Made by a program: the position numbers and the translations under genes. 51,357 nt of DNA from JBLRWS01 sp047921075. GTDB lineage: Bacteria; Bacteroidota; Rhodothermia; Balneolales; Balneolaceae. Numbering within the stretch: the stretch's first letter is position 1; every line of letters begins with the position of its first letter. Of the stretch, positions 8,185 through 16,423 are shown one piece after another. The notes under the pieces are model-generated. The model made no database searches. It saw only the letters and a list, made by a program, of their open reading frames with translations, and had not been told where the DNA came from. The stretch spans positions 1-51,357 of the forward strand of contig JBLRWS010000009.1 in NCBI GenBank assembly GCA_047921075.1, given 5' to 3'.

Positions 8185-8900
8185 GCCAAAAGCAGTGGTT
8201 ACTTCTGGTTTTTGTGTGGATGTGGGCCTTTCCCGCCCTGGCGGGAAATCTGTCTGCTCAAACCATACCTGCCGATACCACTACAGTATCGGTGCGGGAA
8301 CTGCCGGATGAGCGGATTGAGGCGTATCAGAATCGTTCCGAATTTGATTATTCCGAAGAGATCCGGGAATCTGATTCACTGATTATGATTCTGCTTGGTG
8401 AGCTGTTCCGATTCATCGACCGGTTGCTGGGAACCGGGCCGGGCACCTGGGTATCAAGAGGCATCTATATTGTATTGCTTCTGGCAGCGGCGCTGTTGTT
8501 ACTGCAGCAGATTTTTAAGGGGGAGGTGCGCACTCTGTTCAAAGGTGGCACGCCCAACCGCTCGCTGCAGCAGATGCTTGAAAAAGAGGGAATTGAACAG
8601 GCCGATCTCGATACCGAAATCAGCCGCGCACTTCAGGAAGAGCGATACAGCGATGCCATACGCTTTACCTATCTGAAAGTGCTGCAGAGTATGAATAAAG
8701 CAGGAGTAATTCAGTGGGCTTACAGCAAAACCAACTACGATTATCTTCGTGAAATTGGCGTTCATCCCGTATCGAACCCGTTCGAGAAGCTCACCCGCCT
8801 TGTGGTGTATACCAACTACGGCAACTACACCACCGACCGGCGCGGAGTGGAGCGGGCCCGGCGTTTTCAGAAAACCATTGAAGATGAGCTGGGGGGATGA
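8181..8900 (+). CDS. DUF4129 domain protein
   Basis: A 239-residue protein with an N-terminal signal sequence (about 1-27, ending LSAQ), a periplasmic stretch, a single helix near 90-112, and a C-terminal DUF4129 region containing YSDAIRFTYLKVLQ and the conserved end LTRLVVYTNYGN and RARRFQKTIEDEL. DUF4129 proteins are typical partners of MoxR and DUF58 genes. It overlaps both neighbours by 4 bp. The topology suggests that the conserved C-terminal helical part is cytoplasmic. Confidence 0.85.
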   Translation: MSQKQWLLLVFVWMWAFPALAGNLSAQTIPADTTTVSVRELPDERIEAYQNRSEFDYSEEIRESDSLIMILLGELFRFIDRLLGTGPGTWVSRGIYIVLLLAAALLLLQQIFKGEVRTLFKGGTPNRSLQQMLEKEGIEQADLDTEISRALQEERYSDAIRFTYLKVLQSMNKAGVIQWAYSKTNYDYLREIGVHPVSNPFEKLTRLVVYTNYGNYTTDRRGVERARRFQKTIEDELGG

Positions 8901-10144
8901 ATATGACTGGCGATCGATGGGTATATTGGGTGTTTGGAACCATTTTACTGGCCTACATCGGCTATGAGATTCTGCGCCCGAAGCCGGTAGACTGGAGCCC
9001 TTCCTATACAAAGGAGCACACGATTCCCTATGGTGCGCACATCCTGTTTGAGGAGCTGGATGTACTGTTTCCCGGCCAGCCGATTGAATCGGTGGACGTG
9101 CCGTTATTCCGCTTTTTACGGTCCGTAGCAGATGATACAGTTACGGGTGAGAACCGGAACTGGCTCTTTATGGATCAAACCCTTCGATTCGATCCTCTGG
9201 AATTGGACCGGCTGTTGGCTCTTGCCGCACGCGGCGATCACCTTTTTATGGCCGCGGAGAGATTTGAGGGGGCGCTAACCGATACGCTGCAGCTGAAGAG
9301 AGGTACACACTTTAGTCAGCTTTGGGCGCAACAACAAAATGACCGTTCGAGAACTTCCAACCTCGATCCGGACAGTCGAATTCCTGCCAATTTTACCAAT
9401 GCGGCCCTCCAGCGCAGCGAGCCTTGGGAGTTTAACGGTCGTGTAGCCTACCATTTTATCTTCGATCGCGATTCGCTCCTGCACCCGGTCACCGAGCTGG
9501 GGGTGGTTGCCGAAGATCGGGTCAACTTTATTCGCGTACCGTGGGGCGAAGGGATGATCTACCTGCATCATTATCCGCAGGCGTTTACCAACGTAAACCT
9601 GTTGGATCAGGATCGGGCTGCGTACGCTTTTCGGGCGCTTTCGTACCTGCCGGAACAGCCGGTGGTGTGGGACAACAGCAAGAAGGCGATACGCGGCCTC
9701 GCCCGTACCCCCATGGCGTTTATCTTTGGCGATGATGCACTGCGTAGTGCCTGGCAGCTATTGTTGACAGGCGTTGTGCTGCTCATGATTTTTAAAGGGC
9801 GCAGGGAGCAGCGTGCGGTTCCTGTCCGAACGCCACCAGCAAACAGTACCGTCGATTTTGTAACCACCATTGCCAGTCTCTATCTGGAATCGAATTCCAA
9901 TCGCGACATGGCACTGAAAAAACGATCGCTCTTTTACGATTACCTGCGCACCCGGCTTCAGATAGACCCCGCTTCCCGCGATGCGCTGCAAAAAACGGCA
10001 GAGCGATCCGGCTGCTCTGCCGATGAGGTGCAGGAGCTGTTTGCCCTGCTGCAACAACTCGATCATTCGCCTTCGGTGAGTGATGATGAACTTAAAACCC
10101 TAACGGAAAAGGTTGACCTTTTCTACAAGCAATCCTTACGATGA
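8897..10144 (+). CDS. DUF4350 domain protein
   Basis: A 415-residue protein with a helix near residues 8-22, a DUF4350 domain beginning around PVDWSPSYTKEHTIPYGAHILFEEL, a second helix near 277-297 and a cytoplasmic helical tail. DUF4350 is a GldG/ABC-type gliding-like fold often found in MoxR operons, and its role is unknown. The start overlaps the DUF4129 stop by ATGA and its stop overlaps the MoxR start the same way. Confidence 0.85.
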   Translation: MNMTGDRWVYWVFGTILLAYIGYEILRPKPVDWSPSYTKEHTIPYGAHILFEELDVLFPGQPIESVDVPLFRFLRSVADDTVTGENRNWLFMDQTLRFDPLELDRLLALAARGDHLFMAAERFEGALTDTLQLKRGTHFSQLWAQQQNDRSRTSNLDPDSRIPANFTNAALQRSEPWEFNGRVAYHFIFDRDSLLHPVTELGVVAEDRVNFIRVPWGEGMIYLHHYPQAFTNVNLLDQDRAAYAFRALSYLPEQPVVWDNSKKAIRGLARTPMAFIFGDDALRSAWQLLLTGVVLLMIFKGRREQRAVPVRTPPANSTVDFVTTIASLYLESNSNRDMALKKRSLFYDYLRTRLQIDPASRDALQKTAERSGCSADEVQELFALLQQLDHSPSVSDDELKTLTEKVDLFYKQSLR

Positions 10145-11166
10145 CTGAACCATCTGACCCTTCCAACATCTCAGAAAACAACCCCTCTGCCGACGAGCTC
10201 CAATTTGATTCACAGCTCGATGTGTCGGGCGTGCAAGAGCTTGTAACGGCTGTACGAAATGAAATTGGCCGCGTGATTGTAGGCCAGCACAAGATGGTAG
10301 ATCTGCTGGCAGCCGCACTGCTTGCCAATGGGCATGTGTTGATCGAAGGCGTACCCGGGGTAGCCAAAACCTTAACGGCCCGGCTGCTTGCCAAAACACT
10401 GGATGCCCGGTACTCGCGTATTCAATTTACGCCCGACCTGATGCCGTCAGACATTATCGGTACCTCGGTATTCAATCCCAAAACCACCGGGTTTGAATTC
10501 AAGAAGGGACCGGTTTTTGCCAATATCGTGCTGATTGACGAAATCAATCGATCGCCCGCAAAAACGCAGGCCGCCTTGTTCGAGGTGATGGAAGAGCGGC
10601 AGATTACCGCTGATGGCGAAACGTACCCGTTTGAATCCCCCTTTATGGTGATTGCCACACAAAACCCGATCGAATACGAAGGAACCTATCGGCTGCCGGA
10701 GGCGCAGCTCGACCGCTTTCTGTTCAAAATTGAGGTGCCGTACCCCTCGCTGGATGAAGAGGTAGAGATCATGAGCGGCAGTTTTGAGCGTAAAGGCAAG
10801 CACGGTACGGAGGCCATCCAAACGGTGGTAAAAACAGCATCCATTACAAACGAGCAGCAAACCGTGCAGCAGATTCGGGTAAAACCGGAGCTGATGAATT
10901 ACATTGCACAGATTGTTCACAAAACCAGAAACAGTCCGCTGCTCACACTCGGGGCATCGCCGCGGGCATCTGTTTTTCTGATGAAAGCGGCACAGGCGTG
11001 GGCTGCCCTACAGGGCCGCGATTTTGTCATTCCCGATGATGTAAAAGAGATGGCGGCACCGGTGCTTGCACATCGCGTTACGCTTACTCCCGAGAAAGAG
11101 ATGGAGGGCTTGAAACCCGCCAAAGCCATTCTGCACATTGTAGACCAGGTGGAGGTACCCCGATAG
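10141..11166 (+). CDS. MoxR-family AAA+ ATPase
   Basis: A 341-residue MoxR ATPase. The Walker A motif GVPGVAKT lies at residues 70-77, Walker B in IVLIDEINR (129-137), sensor 1 Asn in ATQNPIEYEGTY (around 175), and the arginine-containing LPEAQLDRF follows near 184-192, with a C-terminal lid ending VDQVEVPR. MoxR proteins act as chaperone-like ATPases on membrane or envelope partners carrying VWA or DUF58 domains. The gene overlaps the DUF4350 gene by 4 bp, and its stop TAG overlaps an ATA codon that is the likely start of the DUF58 gene. Confidence 0.95.
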   Translation: MTEPSDPSNISENNPSADELQFDSQLDVSGVQELVTAVRNEIGRVIVGQHKMVDLLAAALLANGHVLIEGVPGVAKTLTARLLAKTLDARYSRIQFTPDLMPSDIIGTSVFNPKTTGFEFKKGPVFANIVLIDEINRSPAKTQAALFEVMEERQITADGETYPFESPFMVIATQNPIEYEGTYRLPEAQLDRFLFKIEVPYPSLDEEVEIMSGSFERKGKHGTEAIQTVVKTASITNEQQTVQQIRVKPELMNYIAQIVHKTRNSPLLTLGASPRASVFLMKAAQAWAALQGRDFVIPDDVKEMAAPVLAHRVTLTPEKEMEGLKPAKAILHIVDQVEVPR

Positions 11167-11222
11167 TCTCGTTCATCTCATCGCTGTTTTTAAGCAATCG
11201 CTTTTTCTATGCACTGGCGGGA

Positions 11223-12497
11223 TTGATACTGCTCTATGTTGTGCAGTTTTTTTTGCCGGTACTCGCGCCTGTAACCGGCCTTGCCACAGGTTTGCTTGTG
11301 GTGTTGACAGCAGCCGACATGGTTCTGTTGTACCGAAACAAAGAGGGGCTGAGTGCCCGCCGCCAAGTAGGAGAAAAGCTTTCGAACGGAGATGAGAACC
11401 AGATTCAGATTCATCTCGAAAATCGGTATCCGTTTGCGGTTTGGGCCAGGGTAATGGATGAGCTCCCGGTTCAGTTCCAAGTTCGTGATTTTGAGAAGCG
11501 TCTTCGGCTGGAACCCGGTAAAGAGGTGTCTGCAACGTTCACATTACGGCCTGTACGGCGGGGAGAGTACGAGTTTGGGCATCTGCGTATTTTTACGGAG
11601 TCGCCTCTGGGCCTGGTGCGCCGCCGCTATACACTGGGCGAGCCGATAACGGTGCCGGTCTACCCATCCTTTATCCAAATGCGCCGGTACGAGCTCATTG
11701 CCTTTGCCCATCGCGGAATGGACGCGGGGATGAAGAAGATGCGGCGGCTGGGACACAGCATGGAGTTCGACCGAATTAAAGAGTACGTGCGCGGCGACGA
11801 TGTGCGTGCCCTGAACTGGAAAGCAACGGCGCGTGCCGGAACACTGATGGTGAATACCTACCGGGAAGAGCGTTCGCAGCCGGTGTATCAGCTGATCGAT
11901 ACCGGGCGGGTGATGAAAATGCCGTTCGAACAGATGCACCTTCTCGATCACGCCATTAACACCGGCCTGGTAATTTCCAATATTGTGCTGCTGAAGGAGG
12001 ATAAGGCGGGCACCATTCTGTTCTCGAACCGTGGGGCCGACGTTGTGCCGGCCGAAAAGGGGAGGGCGCACATTCGCCGCATTCAGGAAGCGCTCTACCG
12101 AGTGGAGACCAACTTTCTGGAATCCGATTTTGATAAACTTCTGCTCACGGTTCGCCGCACCGTGCCGCAGCGAAGCCTGTTGCTCCTCTACACCAATTTT
12201 GAGAGCAAAACAGCTATGGAGCGCCGCCTCCCTCAACTGCGGAATCTGGCCAGACACCATCTGCTGGTGGTGATCTTTTTTGTGAATACCGAATTGGATG
12301 ATCTGCTGGAGCGAGCGCCATCCACCAAAAAAGAGATCTACGTGAAAACGTTGGCCGAACAGTTCGACTATGAAAAACGGGAGATAGCCGCTACCCTGAA
12401 TCGGTACGGCATTCAAACCATTTTAACCCGTCCGGAAGATCTTTCCATCAACACGTTGAACAAATATCTGGAGTTGAAGGCGAGAGGAGCGTTGTAG
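11223..12497 (+). CDS. DUF58 domain protein (start probably further upstream)
   Basis: A protein of at least 424 residues with N-terminal membrane helices and a DUF58 domain. The family core RIKEYVRGDDVRALNWKAT and TLMVNTYREERSQPVYQLIDTGR is clear, and the end carries a VWA-like fold. The given start is the first standard codon, TTG at 11223, but it falls inside the first helix. The frame is open upstream without ATG, GTG or TTG, and the residues from 11163 (I-V-S-F-I-S-S-L-F-L-S-N-R-F-F) resemble the usual N-terminus. The ATA at 11163 overlaps the MoxR stop by exactly 4 bp, as at every other junction of this operon, so an ATA start giving about 444 residues is likely. Confidence 0.9.
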   Translation: MILLYVVQFFLPVLAPVTGLATGLLVVLTAADMVLLYRNKEGLSARRQVGEKLSNGDENQIQIHLENRYPFAVWARVMDELPVQFQVRDFEKRLRLEPGKEVSATFTLRPVRRGEYEFGHLRIFTESPLGLVRRRYTLGEPITVPVYPSFIQMRRYELIAFAHRGMDAGMKKMRRLGHSMEFDRIKEYVRGDDVRALNWKATARAGTLMVNTYREERSQPVYQLIDTGRVMKMPFEQMHLLDHAINTGLVISNIVLLKEDKAGTILFSNRGADVVPAEKGRAHIRRIQEALYRVETNFLESDFDKLLLTVRRTVPQRSLLLLYTNFESKTAMERRLPQLRNLARHHLLVVIFFVNTELDDLLERAPSTKKEIYVKTLAEQFDYEKREIAATLNRYGIQTILTRPEDLSINTLNKYLELKARGAL

Positions 12498-12512
12498 TTA
12501 AGAGAGAGGCCG

Positions 12513-14609
12513 TCAGATACGGATGCGCGCTTGCAGGCCGATGTCGCTGCGCCGCGGCCCTGTGATTTCGTTGAGCCCGCTGCCGATGGTGTTCTGGTTT
12601 TCCATGAGCGTAGTGGAGGCTTTGCCCCAAATTTGAATACGGTCCGAGACGCGATAATTTACAACCACATACATTCTCTGGCCCTGATTAAAGAGCATGG
12701 TGTTGGAAAAAACCCCAAGCAGATCGTTTTCGAACTGAAATACACGGGAGTCGAAGTCGTCGGTGTCGAACAGCGTGATGCGCGCATCGATGGTCAGGTT
12801 TTGGGTAGGCAAAAAGCGAATATCCTGAAAGATGAGAAAACCGTACGAGGGATCGTTGTTGGGTGTTCGGGCACGGGTCATATCAAACCGGGTGCGCAGC
12901 CGCACATTGGGCCGTACAAAATAGGCCGCCTGAAACCGTGCATTGGTTCGTTTATTTTCACCCAGCAGGCGTATTTCGCGGCCAAAATCGTCGGTGGAAG
13001 CGAACTCCAGTTGATTTTGCTTAAACCGAACCAGTGCGGTCAGTTCCAGTTCCCGAAACGGGGTATACTCAGCCAGTGCAAGCCAGTCGTGTCCGGAGCT
13101 GGGCCGGCGCGTTCGAAAACGAGCCGATGGAAACCGGAAATGATCCATATACGCGCTGATTTGCACCTGGCTTCCCAGCCGTTGGCGTATGCCGAGGTAA
13201 AAGCCCTCTTCGTTTTGGGGATTGCTCGACTGCTCGCCAAACCCTGCGCCAAAGATGGATTGAAAATCTTTGGCATAGTATCGATAAACAGCGGTCATAT
13301 CGGTACCCGGGCCGAGATTGAGGGTAGTGCCGCTAACCACGCCGTGGCCGCCGTTATCAGTGTAACTTACCTCGCCAAAAAGCAGGGCCGGACCCGCAAC
13401 CCAGCGGGTGTCGGCACCAAACTGGCGATGAGACCGCCCCTCAAAACTGAACACCTGAAATGGCTGACTTCCAGCCTGAATGGGGCGATCAAAACGATTC
13501 TGAAACCCGGTTACCCCAACAAACCCGCGGTTAAATTCATAGCGGATGCGCCCTCCATACGTCTCCTGCCCAAGGTTCAACCGCCGGTCCCGTTCGTTCA
13601 GGGTGCGATGCAGTGCGGTTTCGGTGGGAAAGCGTACAAATTCATCATCCACCACGCTGGCGGTGCGCAAGCGGTCGGAGTAAAAACCGGAAAGCTGCAG
13701 GCGATTTCCCCACGTAAAGGCAACACCCCGAAAGGCGTTCGTCTCTTGTGATGAGGTGTAGGGGCGTATTCCCCGGTCGTTTTTGACCGGTGTACGAATC
13801 ACTTCACTACCTTTCCCGAACGTACTTCCGCTCCAGAGCGTGAGGCCCTGGCCAAACCCCACACTGTAATCGCCGATGATAAACTCTTTCAGCCGGCCAT
13901 TGTCGCGAAGGGCGATATGCCAGCTGGTAAAGTCGAAATCGGTGGGGCCGGAGAGGGGTTCGCCCGGATCTTTATCCTGGGTAAGTGTGGCCGAAATGTG
14001 GTTGGTGGTGTATCGAAATCGTTGGTAATAGTTGACCGGGTTCCCGACGAAACCGCCAAGCGAATCGGGCCTCTGAAACCCTTCCTGATCTTGCAGTACA
14101 CGCTGAAAGCGGGTAGTGGCCTCAAAACGGGAGTTATTGGTCCAGTAGCTGGGATTTAAATAGAGATCGCGGCCACGCTCAAAGCCTGAACCCACGGACA
14201 CATACGGGCGAATCCGGTTTAAGGTAACGGGTCCGATGCCTCGAACAAGCAGCAGGTCGTCTACCGATTCGAACGGGCTGGTTTGTCTGCGATGGGTAAT
14301 AATGGCTTGGGCAAGCCGAAGGTCGATGCCCGGAATAAGGGTTAAATCATCAATCGATGCGCGATTGATGTTGAGCGGATTATTGGCCAGATCTTGTAAA
14401 AACTCCAACAGCTGTTCGAGGTCCAGGTCCGACTCCTCCGGGTCGAGCTCATCAATGGCGCGTTCGATATCGCGCTCTACCTGCGACCGGGTGGTATCGG
14501 ATTGCGCCTGGCCAAAAAGAGCATCGGGAGCACACAGCAGTATCAGGCCAAGCACCATCAACAGGGAGGTTAGCCGGCAAGAAGGAGCCCCAAACGTCTG
14601 CTGCTTCAT
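12513..14609 (-). CDS. Helix-hairpin-helix protein with outer-membrane beta-barrel
   Basis: A 698-residue exported protein. A signal peptide covers about residues 1-33 (ending LFGQAQ). A periplasmic ComEA-like helix-hairpin-helix region follows near 75-145, with NINRASIDDLTLIPGID and VDDLLLVRGIGPVTLNRI. The remaining 540 residues are beta-rich with alternating aromatic residues, as in an outer-membrane barrel, ending in RIRI. The fusion of a DNA-binding-type HhH domain to a barrel recurs in Bacteroidota but its function is unknown; a role in DNA or other polymer passage is only inference. It is 11 bp downstream of the PorV/PorQ-like gene, likely in one operon. Confidence 0.85.
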   Translation of the reverse strand: MKQQTFGAPSCRLTSLLMVLGLILLCAPDALFGQAQSDTTRSQVERDIERAIDELDPEESDLDLEQLLEFLQDLANNPLNINRASIDDLTLIPGIDLRLAQAIITHRRQTSPFESVDDLLLVRGIGPVTLNRIRPYVSVGSGFERGRDLYLNPSYWTNNSRFEATTRFQRVLQDQEGFQRPDSLGGFVGNPVNYYQRFRYTTNHISATLTQDKDPGEPLSGPTDFDFTSWHIALRDNGRLKEFIIGDYSVGFGQGLTLWSGSTFGKGSEVIRTPVKNDRGIRPYTSSQETNAFRGVAFTWGNRLQLSGFYSDRLRTASVVDDEFVRFPTETALHRTLNERDRRLNLGQETYGGRIRYEFNRGFVGVTGFQNRFDRPIQAGSQPFQVFSFEGRSHRQFGADTRWVAGPALLFGEVSYTDNGGHGVVSGTTLNLGPGTDMTAVYRYYAKDFQSIFGAGFGEQSSNPQNEEGFYLGIRQRLGSQVQISAYMDHFRFPSARFRTRRPSSGHDWLALAEYTPFRELELTALVRFKQNQLEFASTDDFGREIRLLGENKRTNARFQAAYFVRPNVRLRTRFDMTRARTPNNDPSYGFLIFQDIRFLPTQNLTIDARITLFDTDDFDSRVFQFENDLLGVFSNTMLFNQGQRMYVVVNYRVSDRIQIWGKASTTLMENQNTIGSGLNEITGPRRSDIGLQARIRI

Positions 14610-14620
14610 AGGAATACCGG

Positions 14621-15445
14621 TTAAAAATTGATGCCAAGATCGAGCGCCGGGCTCAGTCCAAGTGGCACGTGCTGCTGCACACCCACATTAATAAGTATCC
14701 GAGATGTGGCGTATCCAAACCCGAAGGAGTACGTTTCCGGCTCGGTGGTAACACCGGCGCGCGCAAACAGCGACTCGACCAGCTCGATCTCTACACCGCC
14801 GCGATATGAGATTGGAAAGCGAACATCCTTTACAATTTCAGTCGTAAACAGGGCGAGGGAGGAGAGCCGGTAACTAATTCCGATTGCCGATTCGCGCGGA
14901 AGCTGCTCATCGGTTGAGCCAAATGTAGGCTGATTGATGTTGGTAGAGCGTGCGCCGAACCACAATCCGTCAATCACTTCTGCAGCGATACCGACATCCA
15001 GGCCAAACGCCCCGGCCGAACCAAAGCCGCCGCCTTGGTTCACATGGGTGTAGGTAAGAGCTCCCCCGTAATGAAAGCGATCTGCACTGTTTTTGTACGC
15101 AACGCGAAACCGGCTCTCGTTAAACAGATCAAATCCAAAGCGGTGAATACCTCCGGCGATGGTGCCGAAACGGGTTTGCGTGTTGGCGGCCACGGCAAAG
15201 TCAGAGATATCGGAGATTCCCAAATACCGAAATCCGTAAAATGAAACCCGGTTGTTGTCCGTTTCAATCAAGGAAGGGTTGGCGTAGAGCGCCCAGGGAT
15301 CGTCAGGCAGGGCAACGCCGGTTTGGCCCATGGCTAGTGATCGGGCACCCAGTGTGAATTGGGCGTGTGCGGCATCGGACGCAAGCACCATGAGTAATGC
15401 CAATAAAAACAGATACCGTAAACTTTTAAAAATCCTTTGTATCAT
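14621..15445 (-). CDS. PorV/PorQ-like outer-membrane beta-barrel protein
   Basis: A 274-residue outer-membrane protein with a signal peptide (cleavage likely after DAAHAQ, about residue 29). The mature start FTLGARSLAMGQTGVALPDDPWALYANPS-type pattern is that of the PorV/PorQ/UPF0164 barrel group, which includes shuttle and attachment factors of the type IX secretion system. The end GINF is a normal barrel terminus. The ATG at 15445 (MIQRIF) is chosen over a GTG at 15451. It is divergent from PorD, which supports a type IX link, but the exact orthologue cannot be named. Confidence 0.75.
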   Translation of the reverse strand: MIQRIFKSLRYLFLLALLMVLASDAAHAQFTLGARSLAMGQTGVALPDDPWALYANPSLIETDNNRVSFYGFRYLGISDISDFAVAANTQTRFGTIAGGIHRFGFDLFNESRFRVAYKNSADRFHYGGALTYTHVNQGGGFGSAGAFGLDVGIAAEVIDGLWFGARSTNINQPTFGSTDEQLPRESAIGISYRLSSLALFTTEIVKDVRFPISYRGGVEIELVESLFARAGVTTEPETYSFGFGYATSRILINVGVQQHVPLGLSPALDLGINF

Positions 15446-15471
15446 TCGCACACATACAAATCACTTGGTTG

Positions 15472-16389
15472 ATGAAGAATATACTACGAAAAATTAAAAA
15501 GGTCTTATGGCTTCCCGCTGTGATCCTGCTATGTCCGGCTGGGGTATACGCTCAGGAATTTCAGTGTGATGTGAACATCAACGACCGGCAAATAACCGGA
15601 TCATCGTTCGAATATGTACGTGAGCTGCAGCCCGAAATTGAGAATTACATCAACCGTAACCGATGGTCGGACGACCGATTTGAAGAGCACGAGCGCATCA
15701 ATTGCCGCATTCAGATTGTGCTTACCAGCGTGGATGAGCAATTTAACTATACGGCGGAGGTGCTTATCAATATTATACGCCCTATTTATAATACCAATCA
15801 GGAGAGCTCGGCGGTGGCACTGGCCGATAATAACTGGCAGTTCAGTTATCCCCGGAATAAGAATCTGATTCGCGACGATTTGCAATTCGATAACCTGACC
15901 AGCTTTCTCGATTTCTATGCCTACATCATGCTTGGCTACGATTATGACACCTTTGCTGAACTGGGCGGTTCTGCATTTTTTGCCAAAGCACAGGATGTGT
16001 TTGAAATTGCTCAAAACAGCAGTGCCGCGGGATGGGGCCGCTCAATTGGCGCGCAGCGCAACCGGTTTGGGTTGGTCAACGACTTGATGAACCCCGCGTA
16101 CAACGATCTGCGCCGCGCGTCATATCTCTACCATCGGCATGGCCTTGACCAGTTTACGCTCGACGCGGAAGCGTCCATTGCGGAGGTGATGGAAGCGATG
16201 CGGCTGATTCGCGATAACAAACGGGTGGTGAGCAATAACTATCTCTTTGATATTTTCTTCGATAGCAAACACCCTGAAATTGTTGCACTGCTACAGGCCG
16301 CCGATCTCGAAACCCGCATTGAAGCCTCCAATCTGCTTCGCGATGTAGATCCCTCTCACACCGGTTTTTACGAGCGGCTGATGGATTAG
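15472..16389 (+). CDS. porD: Type IX secretion protein PorD (DUF4835)
   Basis: A 305-residue DUF4835 protein. A signal peptide (about residues 1-25, ending GVYAQE) is followed by the typical FQCDVNINDRQITGSS opening, and the family features LTSFLDFYAYIMLGYDYD and SAAGWGRSIGAQRNRF are visible. DUF4835 corresponds to PorD, a component needed for type IX secretion in Bacteroidota. Start ATG at 15472 is preferred over TTG at 15469. The usual neighbours coaBC and recN are absent here; instead it faces a PorV/PorQ-like gene. Confidence 0.85.
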   Translation: MKNILRKIKKVLWLPAVILLCPAGVYAQEFQCDVNINDRQITGSSFEYVRELQPEIENYINRNRWSDDRFEEHERINCRIQIVLTSVDEQFNYTAEVLINIIRPIYNTNQESSAVALADNNWQFSYPRNKNLIRDDLQFDNLTSFLDFYAYIMLGYDYDTFAELGGSAFFAKAQDVFEIAQNSSAAGWGRSIGAQRNRFGLVNDLMNPAYNDLRRASYLYHRHGLDQFTLDAEASIAEVMEAMRLIRDNKRVVSNNYLFDIFFDSKHPEIVALLQAADLETRIEASNLLRDVDPSHTGFYERLMD

Positions 16390-16423
16390 ATGACCCGAAC
16401 AACGGAACACGTGCATTCGCTGT

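Noticed and set aside
11544..12416. Minus-strand frame of 290 codons opposite the DUF58 gene
   Set aside because: Antisense of a well-supported coding region; His/Gln-rich shadow with no domain.
12531..13751. Long plus-strand frame (406 codons) opposite the HhH-barrel gene
   Set aside because: Shadow of a real minus-strand gene; composition is odd and no motif is present.
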